Below are positions 8,037 through 15,634 of a stretch of 64,000 nt of DNA, piece by piece (the first letter of the stretch is position 1; each line of letters begins with the position of its first letter). The stretch is taken from assembly GCF_042611095.1 (NCBI RefSeq), contig NZ_JBHFPV010000001.1, positions 992,001 through 1,056,000 on the forward strand. The letters run 5' to 3'. Below the pieces are notes generated by a model, which saw only the letters and a program-made list of their open reading frames with translations, did no database searches and was not told the DNA's origin. The translations under genes were made by a program, and so were the position numbers. The DNA comes from Meishania litoralis (GTDB taxonomy: Bacteria; Bacteroidota; Bacteroidia; Flavobacteriales; Flavobacteriaceae).

Positions 8037-8879
8037 TTATTGTTCGCAGAGCATGCCAATCTCTTTAAGAATTTTTTCTTTTCTGGTTTCCGAAATACCG
8101 AGATGGTCCAAAAAGAATCGATCTTCGCTGATTTGTCTACATAGAACGATATCCCTGCTCAACAGAAATTGTTTTTCACGGTTTGTCAGAAGATGCGAAA
8201 CGGTAATCGGGTAGAGTCTCAATCGGTCGATTCGATCCTTTAATCCATTTTGTTTGGGGTAGTCCCAACTTAACAGATCTAATGCGACACATTTGCCATA
8301 TGCAATTGCATCTTGGGTAAAACGGGTATTTGTGACGACAACGCCCGGGTTCATTGTTTTTGGGCCATTGTTGCGTTCTTCCCATTTTTTCCTTACATCC
8401 TCATATCTGGAATTAATGTACAATGGTACTTTTACATTACAGTTGCGCCCTTCTTCACCGTGAAACTTGCATTCGATAATACTTATGTTTCCATTCTTTT
8501 CGGCAAAAACATCGATTTCGTGAAATACGCAGATACCCGGCATTATTTTGCCAACCTCAGTTTTATAACCAGAATATTCTAAAATTGCAGCCACGAACTT
8601 TTCAAATGGAAAACCTGTCGGCCCCAGTTCATAAATGGCTTTTTTCAATTTGTACCTGGAAGCCAATACCGATTTCTTGTTCTTTAAAAGTGCAAAGGCA
8701 CGGTTATAGATCTCTTTTGTCGAAATGCCTTGATAGAGTTCATCGCGAACCGTATCGACGATCTGTTGTGCCAACTTTTCGTCAGCCCCGCTATGTCGTA
8801 GTGAAGTACGCAATTTTTCTATGGAGAACCGGGCTTTTTCTCCTGAAGATTTTAAGACTTCAATGGTCTTTTCTTTCAA
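8037..8879 (-). CDS. ATP-cone domain fused to a PD-(D/E)xK restriction-endonuclease-like domain
   Basis: 280 aa. Residues ~1-90 are an ATP-cone, the nucleotide-sensing module of ribonucleotide reductases and NrdR (VLKSSGEKARFSIEKL, GISTKEIYNRAF). Residues ~90-200 are an Mrr-like nuclease fold: GPTGFPFEKFVAAIL helix, then E121-I-D123 and E136-C-K138, the expected PD-(D/E)xK catalytic set. The last ~70 residues form a helical tail ending ISETRKEKILKEIG, possibly helix-hairpin-helix-like. An ATP-controlled nuclease is a reasonable inference; the target (DNA or RNA) is not visible. Sandwiched between the eRF1-like and the beta-CASP genes. Confidence 0.85.
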   Translation of the reverse strand: MKEKTIEVLKSSGEKARFSIEKLRTSLRHSGADEKLAQQIVDTVRDELYQGISTKEIYNRAFALLKNKKSVLASRYKLKKAIYELGPTGFPFEKFVAAILEYSGYKTEVGKIMPGICVFHEIDVFAEKNGNISIIECKFHGEEGRNCNVKVPLYINSRYEDVRKKWEERNNGPKTMNPGVVVTNTRFTQDAIAYGKCVALDLLSWDYPKQNGLKDRIDRLRLYPITVSHLLTNREKQFLLSRDIVLCRQISEDRFFLDHLGISETRKEKILKEIGMLCEQ

Positions 8880-8884
8880 TGCAA

Positions 8885-9295
8885 TCAGGTATTTACTTTG
8901 TAAAAATCCCTTACCAATGCTTTGATCTGGTTATCGGTCATGCTGTCCGCCTTGGCTACTGTTTTGAGCTTGCTGGCCAAAAGTAGATGGTTCTTGACCA
9001 ATTCGGCCTTGAACTTTTCGGCCGTGTCAGCAGGACCGAATAGCGCAAGTTCATCGGTATGCTCCACCATTTCGGCCAAACTGCGGAAATACTCCCGAAA
9101 TTGGTGCTTTTCACGCTCCAGATATTTACTGTCTTGAACTACGTCTTGTGGCCCCCATTTGGTCTTGGACCTTGAACCTCCTTTTGGGTTATAGGTCTCC
9201 ACGTTGGAATAAAAAGTGTGCATTTTTTCGGCTCCGTTGGTCAAGACAACGATATGCGCTTTCTCCTTGTCCATCCAAATTCCAGTTTTTTTCAT
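8885..9295 (-). CDS. eRF1/baeRF-like small protein
   Basis: 136 aa from the chosen start (MKKTGIWMDKEKAHIVVL). It has the look of the bacterial release-factor-like/translation-associated family: an N-terminal GIW-x-D-x-x-KA-x-IV strand, a basic middle with ERE-x-x-x-F-x-x-YF, LALFGPADTAEKF, and a C-terminal ADSMTDNQIKALVRDFY. An upstream ATG at 9317-9319 would add 8 residues, but the inferred transcription start falls on it, so the inner ATG is preferred. First gene of a unit with two nucleases, suggesting a role in RNA or ribosome quality control under stress (inference). Confidence 0.7.
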   Translation of the reverse strand: MKKTGIWMDKEKAHIVVLTNGAEKMHTFYSNVETYNPKGGSRSKTKWGPQDVVQDSKYLEREKHQFREYFRSLAEMVEHTDELALFGPADTAEKFKAELVKNHLLLASKLKTVAKADSMTDNQIKALVRDFYKVNT

Positions 9296-9321
9296 TTTGT
9301 ATAACGTGATGATCAACACAT

Positions 9322-9364
9322 CAATATTAAAATCAATCGCTGCGATTCGGTATGACGAAGGTCA
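9322..9364 (-). promoter_or_regulatory. FNR/CRP-like site and -7 element upstream of the eRF1-like/nuclease operon
   Basis: TGACCTTCGTCA on the minus strand (9353-9364) is TGAC-N4-GTCA, a perfect palindrome in its arms. Its centre lies 33 nt upstream of TAATATTG (9322-9329), one mismatch from TAnnTTTG. The palindrome overlaps the stop codon of the preceding universal stress gene. The geometry matches the other three promoters of the island. Confidence 0.6.
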
Positions 9365-10198
9365 GTTGGTATACGGAATCACCAGAAATGGTATTTTATT
9401 GTCAAAACCTACGCGCTTGATTACAGGTTCCCGGGTCATTCGGTCCAAAAAACTATGTTCGTAATTGACCATGGCCAACATATCGATGTCAAGTTCGTCC
9501 AAAAAAGTATCGATGGCGGTCGCCTTGCTTTTGAATAGGGGCATCCAATGAAATGAATGTTCAAAGGGCAAAAGATATTCCAAAAGAACACTTTTATTCA
9601 TCATTTGGTGCTTGTTCAAAACCTCTTCTTCATTGATATGCATGACCCGTATTTTAGACTTGTGCCTTTTTGCTATGAAGAGTAGCGGCCGCAGAAGACC
9701 CGCATCGTATGGTTGCTGATAATCGGTTACGAATGCGATTTCGTTCGGCGATGCAAAATTTATCGCTTTGGGTATCGTCAAAACGGCACATTGTTTGATC
9801 TTACTTGTTACATCAAGTGCATTGCTGCCCATAAAAATGGCCTCGATCTCGGTACGCCCGCTATTGCCCATTATTATCAAGTCGATTTTTTCGTGTTCTA
9901 CGATTTTGGAGATTTCATCGACAAGGTTCCCTCGTTTTGAGATGGTTTTGAAGGTATGCTCCGAATTCGCTTCATCAAGTCTTATACGGTGGCAGAAATT
10001 TCGCAGACCTTCAATTGATTCGTCTTCCAATTGTTCCGAAAGCTCTTTTCCTACGTTTTTGGCCTGTAAAGGGGTAAAGCCGTTATATACGTTCAGAATA
10101 TGAAAAGTGCAGGGCTTACCTTGCATCAACCTTGCTGCATGAAAAAGGGCATTGTACGAGTTATGCGAAAAATCTACCGGTACGAGAATATGTTTCAT
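9362..10198 (-). CDS. Tandem universal stress protein (third of three)
   Basis: 278 aa with two UspA domains. The first (1-~145) starts MKHILVPVDFSHNSYNAL and carries the ATP-binding pattern G-x2-G-x9-G-S (GNSGRTEIEAIFMGS). The second (~150-278) lacks that pattern and instead has VNYEHSFLDRMTREPVIKRVGF. The two-domain form with an intact first and altered second nucleotide site is shared by all three neighbours. A 113-nt gap separates it from the preceding USP gene, so it may have its own promoter; a degenerate palindrome lies at 10276-10289. Confidence 0.9.
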   Translation of the reverse strand: MKHILVPVDFSHNSYNALFHAARLMQGKPCTFHILNVYNGFTPLQAKNVGKELSEQLEDESIEGLRNFCHRIRLDEANSEHTFKTISKRGNLVDEISKIVEHEKIDLIIMGNSGRTEIEAIFMGSNALDVTSKIKQCAVLTIPKAINFASPNEIAFVTDYQQPYDAGLLRPLLFIAKRHKSKIRVMHINEEEVLNKHQMMNKSVLLEYLLPFEHSFHWMPLFKSKATAIDTFLDELDIDMLAMVNYEHSFLDRMTREPVIKRVGFDNKIPFLVIPYTN

Positions 10199-10311
10199 GT
10201 GTAATTTTTATTGTTTTTCAATGGGTCACATGTAACCTTTGATGATTAAACTAATTATTGCCATGTATATTTAAAGACTATTTTAGTCATGTCGGTTTCA
10301 TTTGCTCCTTT

Positions 10312-11151
10312 TTATCGATGGGGGATCACCATAAAGGGAATGGTAACATGGAATCCTATTTTTTTGATGATGGGTTCTATGAACAATCGTTCGAAAAAGG
10401 TATGTTTATTCTGAACCATGGCCAAGAGGTCCACTGGTTTATTTAGTTGGAAACTATTTATTGCCTCGATGACCCCTTGACTTGGCAAATCGTGCGACCG
10501 ATGTGCTACTTTCGAAAATATGGACTCCAGTTTTTTTTGGTTTCTCATTTGGTCTTCCGTTAGTTCATACCCTGTGGAAGCATGAATGACCTCAATGCTG
10601 CCTCCATTGATCTCGGCGATGTCTAAAAGTTGTTGCAACTGTTGTTTTTTAAAATCGACCTCATAGTCCGTTGGAAACAAAATTTCCCTGATTGGTTCAT
10701 ACTCAAACCCAGAGGGTATGGCCATGACCGGGCAGGTCGCTTTTTTTATCACGTGCACCGTGTGTGTGCCGAACAGTATTTCTTTTGCACCTGTGGCGCC
10801 CTGTGTACCCATAATGACCAAATCGGCATTTTCGTTTTCAATGGTCTCCAAGACCTCGTCCAATAGAATATTGAAAGCAGAATGGAGCATATAGGTATGC
10901 ATCGGATTTTCGAATTCATCTTCGATCTTCTCTTTTACCTGTTGCAGATTTTCCAATGAATTTTCCTGATAGATATCGCCCAACCCGATTTGCGCCGGAC
11001 TGTGCAAGATATATTCCGATTGATACACGGCCGGGGTATAGGTATTCAACAGATAAAAAGTGGTCTCTATGTCCTTAAACAATTTTGCCGCATATCGAAC
11101 GGCATTGTAGGCATTATCTGAAAAGTCGGTGGGAAGGATGATTTTTTTCAT
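10312..11151 (-). CDS. Tandem universal stress protein (second of three)
   Basis: 279 aa, two UspA domains. N-terminal MKKIILPTDFSDNAYNAV and the first-domain ATP motif GTQGATGAKEILFGT are intact. The second domain has ILFPTDYEVDFKK at its start and AMVQNKHTFFERLF in place of the nucleotide loop. It is 15 nt downstream of the first USP gene, so the two are very likely cotranscribed from the promoter at 12039-12081. Cytoplasmic ATP-binding stress protein by family. Confidence 0.92.
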   Translation of the reverse strand: MKKIILPTDFSDNAYNAVRYAAKLFKDIETTFYLLNTYTPAVYQSEYILHSPAQIGLGDIYQENSLENLQQVKEKIEDEFENPMHTYMLHSAFNILLDEVLETIENENADLVIMGTQGATGAKEILFGTHTVHVIKKATCPVMAIPSGFEYEPIREILFPTDYEVDFKKQQLQQLLDIAEINGGSIEVIHASTGYELTEDQMRNQKKLESIFSKVAHRSHDLPSQGVIEAINSFQLNKPVDLLAMVQNKHTFFERLFIEPIIKKIGFHVTIPFMVIPHR

Positions 11152-11166
11152 TTGTCAAACTATAGT

Positions 11167-12012
11167 TTATCGTGTCACGTTCTGCAGCACCAAAAAAGGT
11201 ATTTTAACATGTAACCCTATAATGTCGATGGTAGATCGGTGAAGGATGTCTTCCATGTAAGAATGTCTCGAATTCACGATGACGAGCATATCGATACTCT
11301 TGTGAACGATATATTTCGTTATTGCGATCGTTTTGTCCTTTTCATCGGTAGTCTCAAAGACCAAATTAGGTTTTTGAAGGCAGTTGGCTAAAAATTGTTT
11401 ATTGTCCTCTTGTCTATGTGATAGATTTTGCAAGGGATCGATGTACAAAAGATGTATGGTGGATCTGAAAGAACCCGTCATCTCACATAGCAATTTTAAT
11501 TCGCGGCGCTTATAGGGCAACATATAGTTCGTGGGGAAAAGCACTTCTCTCGGAGCATGATATTCATAACCTTCGGGAATGGCCATGACCGGACAATGTA
11601 CATATTTAAGCACGTGCAGTGTATTGCTTCCAAACGTAATGGTTCTATCGTTGGTCTTTCCGCGGGTGCCCATCACCACAATGTCCATATTTTCTTCAAC
11701 GACCATATCGTTCACCGCGTCGGTCAATGAACCAAAGGCAGAAAATGTTTTATAGGTGTGTTTCGGGTTTGGCGAATAGAGCTTAACGGCCAGCAGTATT
11801 TTTTCCAATTGTTTCTCGGAGTTTCGGAAAATAGCCTTTTTCGACTCGTCGAAAGAACCGCGGTCTTTTGTTCCGTTTAGATGATACACTTCATCTGCAT
11901 AAGCGTGCACAATGAAAAACTCGCTCTTTTCATATTTAAAAACCTGACATGCATATTTCAATGCATTGAACGCGTTCTCTGAAAAATCGGTCGGTATTAA
12001 AACCTTTCTCAT
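11167..12012 (-). CDS. Tandem universal stress protein (first of three)
   Basis: 281 aa. First domain: MRKVLIPTDFSENAFNALKYA and the ATP motif GTRGKTNDRTITFGS. Second domain begins EVLFPTNYMLPYKRREL and ends with VNSRHSYMEDILH, again without the nucleotide loop. It heads the USP run and has the best FNR-like promoter in the window. The gene set around it (hsp20, nucleases, paralogous coiled-coil proteins) fits a low-oxygen or general stress response. Confidence 0.92.
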   Translation of the reverse strand: MRKVLIPTDFSENAFNALKYACQVFKYEKSEFFIVHAYADEVYHLNGTKDRGSFDESKKAIFRNSEKQLEKILLAVKLYSPNPKHTYKTFSAFGSLTDAVNDMVVEENMDIVVMGTRGKTNDRTITFGSNTLHVLKYVHCPVMAIPEGYEYHAPREVLFPTNYMLPYKRRELKLLCEMTGSFRSTIHLLYIDPLQNLSHRQEDNKQFLANCLQKPNLVFETTDEKDKTIAITKYIVHKSIDMLVIVNSRHSYMEDILHRSTIDIIGLHVKIPFLVLQNVTR

Positions 12013-12038
12013 AGTGTTATCCTTTTATCGGGATATTC

Positions 12039-12081
12039 CAAAGTTACCTTCATTACCTTTTCAATACCATGATATATATCA
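12039..12081 (-). promoter_or_regulatory. FNR/CRP-like site and -7 element upstream of the USP operon
   Basis: TGATATATATCA (12070-12081) is a perfect TGAT-N4-ATCA palindrome, the FNR core sequence. Its centre lies 33 nt upstream of minus-strand TAACTTTG (12039-12046), an exact TAnnTTTG. The -7 element is 27 nt before the ATG. This is the strongest of the four equally spaced promoters. Confidence 0.75.
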
Positions 12082-12210
12082 GTCTTAAAGAGTAAGAAAC
12101 TAATTTCAATGACAAGAATGCCCATCCACAATAAGGTCATTCTTTACAAAAAGATTCATTATTTTTAAAAGATTCAGAAATCCTAATCCAAGTTATGTAA
12201 ACCCGACCAA

Positions 12211-13500
12211 ATGAAAACTACTTTGACCATCTTTGCATTTGCATTATATTCTTTTGCAATTACTGCCCAAACGAATTCGATAAAAGCTTCCCCTCCACTT
12301 TCTGAAGCATCACCCCAAGAGGTTGGAATGTCACCAGAACGCCTTGGTAAAATCGATGGTATGTTACAGGAAGCTGTGGATCAAAACAAGATTCCCGGTG
12401 TGGTCGCATTGATTGCCAGAAACGGTAAAATTGTTTTCCATAACGCGTATGGCAACGCGAATGAAAAAGGTGAAAAACTGGCCAAAAATTCCATTTTCAG
12501 AATCGCCAGCCAAACCAAGGCCATTACTTCGACCGCCGTCATGATGCTTTGGGAAGAGGGAAAATTCAGGCTCGACGACCCCATTTCAAAATATATTCCC
12601 GAATTCGACGAAGCACAGGTCTTGGACACCTTCAACGAAACCGATTCTACTTATACCACCAAACCTGCCGATAATCAAATTACCATCCGCCATTTGATTA
12701 CACATACTTCCGGATTGGGGTATGGGGTCATTGATGGTGACGAACGCTTTAAAAAGATTTATGCCAAGGCGGGCATCACCGACTTGTTTACTGCCGAGAA
12801 CATCTCGATCGAATCAAGTGTCAAGAAGCTGGCAAAACTACCTTTACATCACAATCCCGGCGAAAAATTTACCTATAGCGAAGGGCTGGATGTTCTGGGA
12901 TATTTTATTGAGGTCGTTTCTGGATTGCCTTTTGACCAATTTTTGAGAAAGCGGATCTTTGACCCATTGGGAATGCACGACACCTGGTTCTATCTTCCCG
13001 AGGAAAAACATGACCGCCTAGTGGCCGTTCAGCACCAAATCGATGGAAAATGGAAAAACTATCCCGTTACTTTTTATGATACGGATTATCCTAAAAAAGG
13101 GGCGCAACGTTTTTTTTCCGGCGGAGCCGGCCTCTCAAGTACGGCAAATGATTATGCCACTTTCTTACAGATGTACTTGAACAATGGCGAACTCAACGGG
13201 GTGCGTATTTTAAGCAGGACTACTGTACAAAGCATTATGGGCGACCAAACAGGTGACATGTTCGGCGAGGGCAAGGAGCATTACGGACTTGCATTCGGGG
13301 TCGTGAGCAAAAAGGGCCAAGATGCCGGTGGTCAAGGCAGTGAAGGCACCTTTGATTGGGGCGGTTATTTCAATACCCAATACTTTGCGGATCCCAAGGA
13401 AAACGTTATCGGCGTTCTTATGAAACAGACCCAGGGCAAGGTCGATGATCAAACCGGTTGGAAGTTTCGACAAATGGTTTTTGCCGCTATTGATGACTAG
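12211..13500 (+). CDS. Secreted serine hydrolase, class C beta-lactamase/esterase family
   Basis: 429 aa with a cleavable signal (first ~20 residues, ending AITAQ). The serine hydrolase core has S100-Q-T-K103 as the S-x-x-K nucleophile motif and Y222-S-E in the place of the Y-x-N motif. Beta-lactamase-type domain throughout (IRHLITHTSGLGYG, GGAGLSSTANDYATF). GGYFNT near the C terminus replaces the K-T-G triad, as in esterases and D-aminopeptidases of the family. Likely periplasmic or outer-membrane esterase/peptidase; no evidence that it gives beta-lactam resistance. Stands alone between the stress island and the pigment cluster. Confidence 0.9.
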   Translation: MKTTLTIFAFALYSFAITAQTNSIKASPPLSEASPQEVGMSPERLGKIDGMLQEAVDQNKIPGVVALIARNGKIVFHNAYGNANEKGEKLAKNSIFRIASQTKAITSTAVMMLWEEGKFRLDDPISKYIPEFDEAQVLDTFNETDSTYTTKPADNQITIRHLITHTSGLGYGVIDGDERFKKIYAKAGITDLFTAENISIESSVKKLAKLPLHHNPGEKFTYSEGLDVLGYFIEVVSGLPFDQFLRKRIFDPLGMHDTWFYLPEEKHDRLVAVQHQIDGKWKNYPVTFYDTDYPKKGAQRFFSGGAGLSSTANDYATFLQMYLNNGELNGVRILSRTTVQSIMGDQTGDMFGEGKEHYGLAFGVVSKKGQDAGGQGSEGTFDWGGYFNTQYFADPKENVIGVLMKQTQGKVDDQTGWKFRQMVFAAIDD

Positions 13501-13585
13501 AGACTTTTTATACTGCCCAAATAATTTTTGACCTTTGGCGTTAAAACTTTATGATTCTCTAAAAACACCGTTAAACCTATCAAAG

Positions 13586-14194
13586 ATGAACAAATATCTC
13601 ACACTTACCGTTTTGTTTATATCTACTGTGGCCTTTGCCCAAAAAATGAAAATCAAAGAAGGTGATTTCGATTTCCTAAAAGGCCAAAAAGAAATCAATG
13701 TAGAGTTCGTTTATGACAATATGGCCCTGTTCAAGAAAAATATATCAGAAGCGCAATATATACAGGAACATTCGGCCGAACTGGAAAAAAAATCAAAAGG
13801 AAAAGGAAAAGTCTGGGAGAAAAAATGGGCGTCGGCCAAAGAACTTATCTGGCAACCCAAATTCTTGGAGCTAATGAACCGATATTTTTACGACGACCAT
13901 GGCATCGGCTTTGAAGAGGGGCTAAACGATGCGCAATATACCCTTGTAGTCGAAACCGTATGGCTATTCCCCGGGTGGGATGCCGGGGTCATGAAACAAC
14001 CCGCCAAAGTAACTACCCATCTGAAATTCGTTGAAACGTCGAATCGAGAAAATGTATTGGCCAAGGTTACCAGTGAAAATGCACCCGGCGATCAATGGGG
14101 CAGTAGTTTTAGCGATGAAGACCGATTGGGTGAAGGTTATGCCAAGACCGGCAAATCGTTTGCAAAATTGATACTAAAAAAAGCTTTTAGATAA
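13586..14194 (+). CDS. Secreted protein of unknown function
   Basis: 202 aa from the chosen ATG at 13586; the start gives a clean signal peptide (MNKYLTLTVLFISTVAFAQ), which an upstream extension would spoil. The mature part has FDFLKGQKEINVEFVYDNM near the N terminus and ends with a GEGYAKTGKSFAKLI segment. Trp-rich middle (WEKKWASAKELIWQP). Similar proteins occur in flavobacteria as uncharacterised secreted proteins. Convergent with the halogenase-like gene, 5 nt apart. Confidence 0.75.
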   Translation: MNKYLTLTVLFISTVAFAQKMKIKEGDFDFLKGQKEINVEFVYDNMALFKKNISEAQYIQEHSAELEKKSKGKGKVWEKKWASAKELIWQPKFLELMNRYFYDDHGIGFEEGLNDAQYTLVVETVWLFPGWDAGVMKQPAKVTTHLKFVETSNRENVLAKVTSENAPGDQWGSSFSDEDRLGEGYAKTGKSFAKLILKKAFR

Positions 14195-14199
14195 AACCC

Positions 14200-15441
14200 C
14201 TAATTCTTTCCTTCTTTTTCAAGCTCCGCGATACGGGCAACCGTCTTGACCAAGCGATGGTGGTTTTTGACAAAAGGGTTGGTTTTATCCCAAACATAGC
14301 CTGCCAAAACCGCACAGATCTGCGCCTTGATAACCGGGTTATCGTTACTGTCGAAAAAGATGGTCTGTAAATTGCCCGTATACCACTCTTTTACATAGGT
14401 GGAGAAAACATTTACGCCTTCTTTCATATGATGCACATAATCGGTTTCCCAATCCACTTTTTTACCCTTGAGTTGACGCGCGATCAATTTTGAGGCCTGT
14501 AGGGCCGATTCGGTAGCAAAGGTTACCCCAGAAGAAAATACGGGATCGAGAAACTCCGCACTATTACCGGTCAAAACAAAACCCTCGCCATGGAGCTTAG
14601 TGACCGATTTAGAAAAATTCTTGATCATCTTAGGCTCGAACTCGTATTCCAGACCCTCAAAACGATCGTGGTAATACTTCGAAAGCCGCATCATTTCCCG
14701 CAATTTTTGAGTATTGTCCCCTGCGAAAGATTCAAGATAGTCCGTCGGACCCACATAACCAATGCTGGTATGGCCATTGGAAAATGGAATGACCCATAGC
14801 CATGTTTCAAGACTAACGATATCGAAGGTGATAATGGTGCCTTCACGGCCCTTCGGCCGTTTCAAATCTTTGACATGAGTAAAAATAGAAGAATGCTTGG
14901 GTATGTCGGAAGGCTTATCAAGATCCAAAAGCCTAGGCAAGACCCTTCCATAACCACTGGAATCAACAATAAACCTGGCCGATATTGTTGAAAGGTTTCC
15001 TTCGATGTCTTTTACGGTAGTGACAGAATTGCTCCCATCAAATTCAACAGCGACCACTTCATGTTCAAATGCAATATCCACTCCCCATTCAATCAGGGTA
15101 TCGGTCAGGGTCTTGTCGAAATCGGCTCGCGGTACCTGCCATGTCCAGTCCCATCCCTCCGTATATTTTTTACTAAAATCAAAATTACAGATCTTGTCAC
15201 CGCGCATGAATCGAGCTCCTGCCTTGACCTCGAAATGCTGCGCCTTAAGAGCATCCAATAGGCCTACTTCCTCAAAATGATCCATACATCTCGGCAACAG
15301 GCTCTCGCCGATCACGAACCGTGGAAATTTGCTCTTTTCGACAACTTTTATGTTCAGGCCCTGACGATACAGATATGCCGCAGAAACCGCTCCCGAAGGG
15401 CCCGCACCAATAATCAGTACATCGACATTTTCATTCTTCAT
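14200..15441 (-). CDS. FAD-dependent oxidoreductase with halogenase-type motifs (flexirubin cluster)
   Basis: 413 aa. FAD-binding GAGPSG at 12-17, GESLLP at 45-50, F-E-V-K73-A-G-A-R-F in the position of the catalytic lysine loop of phenol halogenases, and W214-L-W216-V-I-P219, which fits the WxWxIP signature of flavin-dependent halogenases. Overall it resembles the tryptophan-halogenase/geranylgeranyl-reductase superfamily. It is divergent from tal with 193 nt between. Chlorinated flexirubins are known, so ring chlorination or hydroxylation of the aryl head is plausible. A hydroxylase that merely keeps the motif is the alternative. Confidence 0.8.
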   Translation of the reverse strand: MKNENVDVLIIGAGPSGAVSAAYLYRQGLNIKVVEKSKFPRFVIGESLLPRCMDHFEEVGLLDALKAQHFEVKAGARFMRGDKICNFDFSKKYTEGWDWTWQVPRADFDKTLTDTLIEWGVDIAFEHEVVAVEFDGSNSVTTVKDIEGNLSTISARFIVDSSGYGRVLPRLLDLDKPSDIPKHSSIFTHVKDLKRPKGREGTIITFDIVSLETWLWVIPFSNGHTSIGYVGPTDYLESFAGDNTQKLREMMRLSKYYHDRFEGLEYEFEPKMIKNFSKSVTKLHGEGFVLTGNSAEFLDPVFSSGVTFATESALQASKLIARQLKGKKVDWETDYVHHMKEGVNVFSTYVKEWYTGNLQTIFFDSNDNPVIKAQICAVLAGYVWDKTNPFVKNHHRLVKTVARIAELEKEGKN

Positions 15442-15563
15442 TTCGTTTGATTTTCAAAATAATCGGATAGCTTTGGCTACCTAATGGCGCCAAGTTGCGC
15501 ATGCCGCCTATGTGTTTGGCTCAATTACAGAGTAAAAATAAGGTATTCCTTCCCCATTTATTA

Positions 15564-15571
15564 TAAATTTG
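15564..15571 (+). promoter_or_regulatory. -7 element for the tal-led flexirubin operon
   Basis: TAAATTTG is an exact TAnnTTTG match, 64-71 nt upstream of the tal ATG. No good TTG is seen at -33. As most downstream genes to 29651 are tightly packed, this may be the main promoter. Confidence 0.45.
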
Positions 15572-15634
15572 CATGTCAAAATCCCTATTTTTACCCCCCG
15601 TTTACAGAAATTATTTCGATAGAACCGACCACAA

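Noticed and set aside
9296..9319. Eight-residue N-terminal extension of the eRF1-like gene
   Set aside because: The inferred transcription start coincides with that ATG, leaving no leader.
10276..10289. GACTA-TTT-TAGTC inverted repeat before the third USP gene, as a fifth FNR-like site
   Set aside because: The 12-base arms do not fit TGAY-N4-RTCA and the spacing to a weak TAGTTTAA is not 33 nt, so it is only a possible degenerate site.
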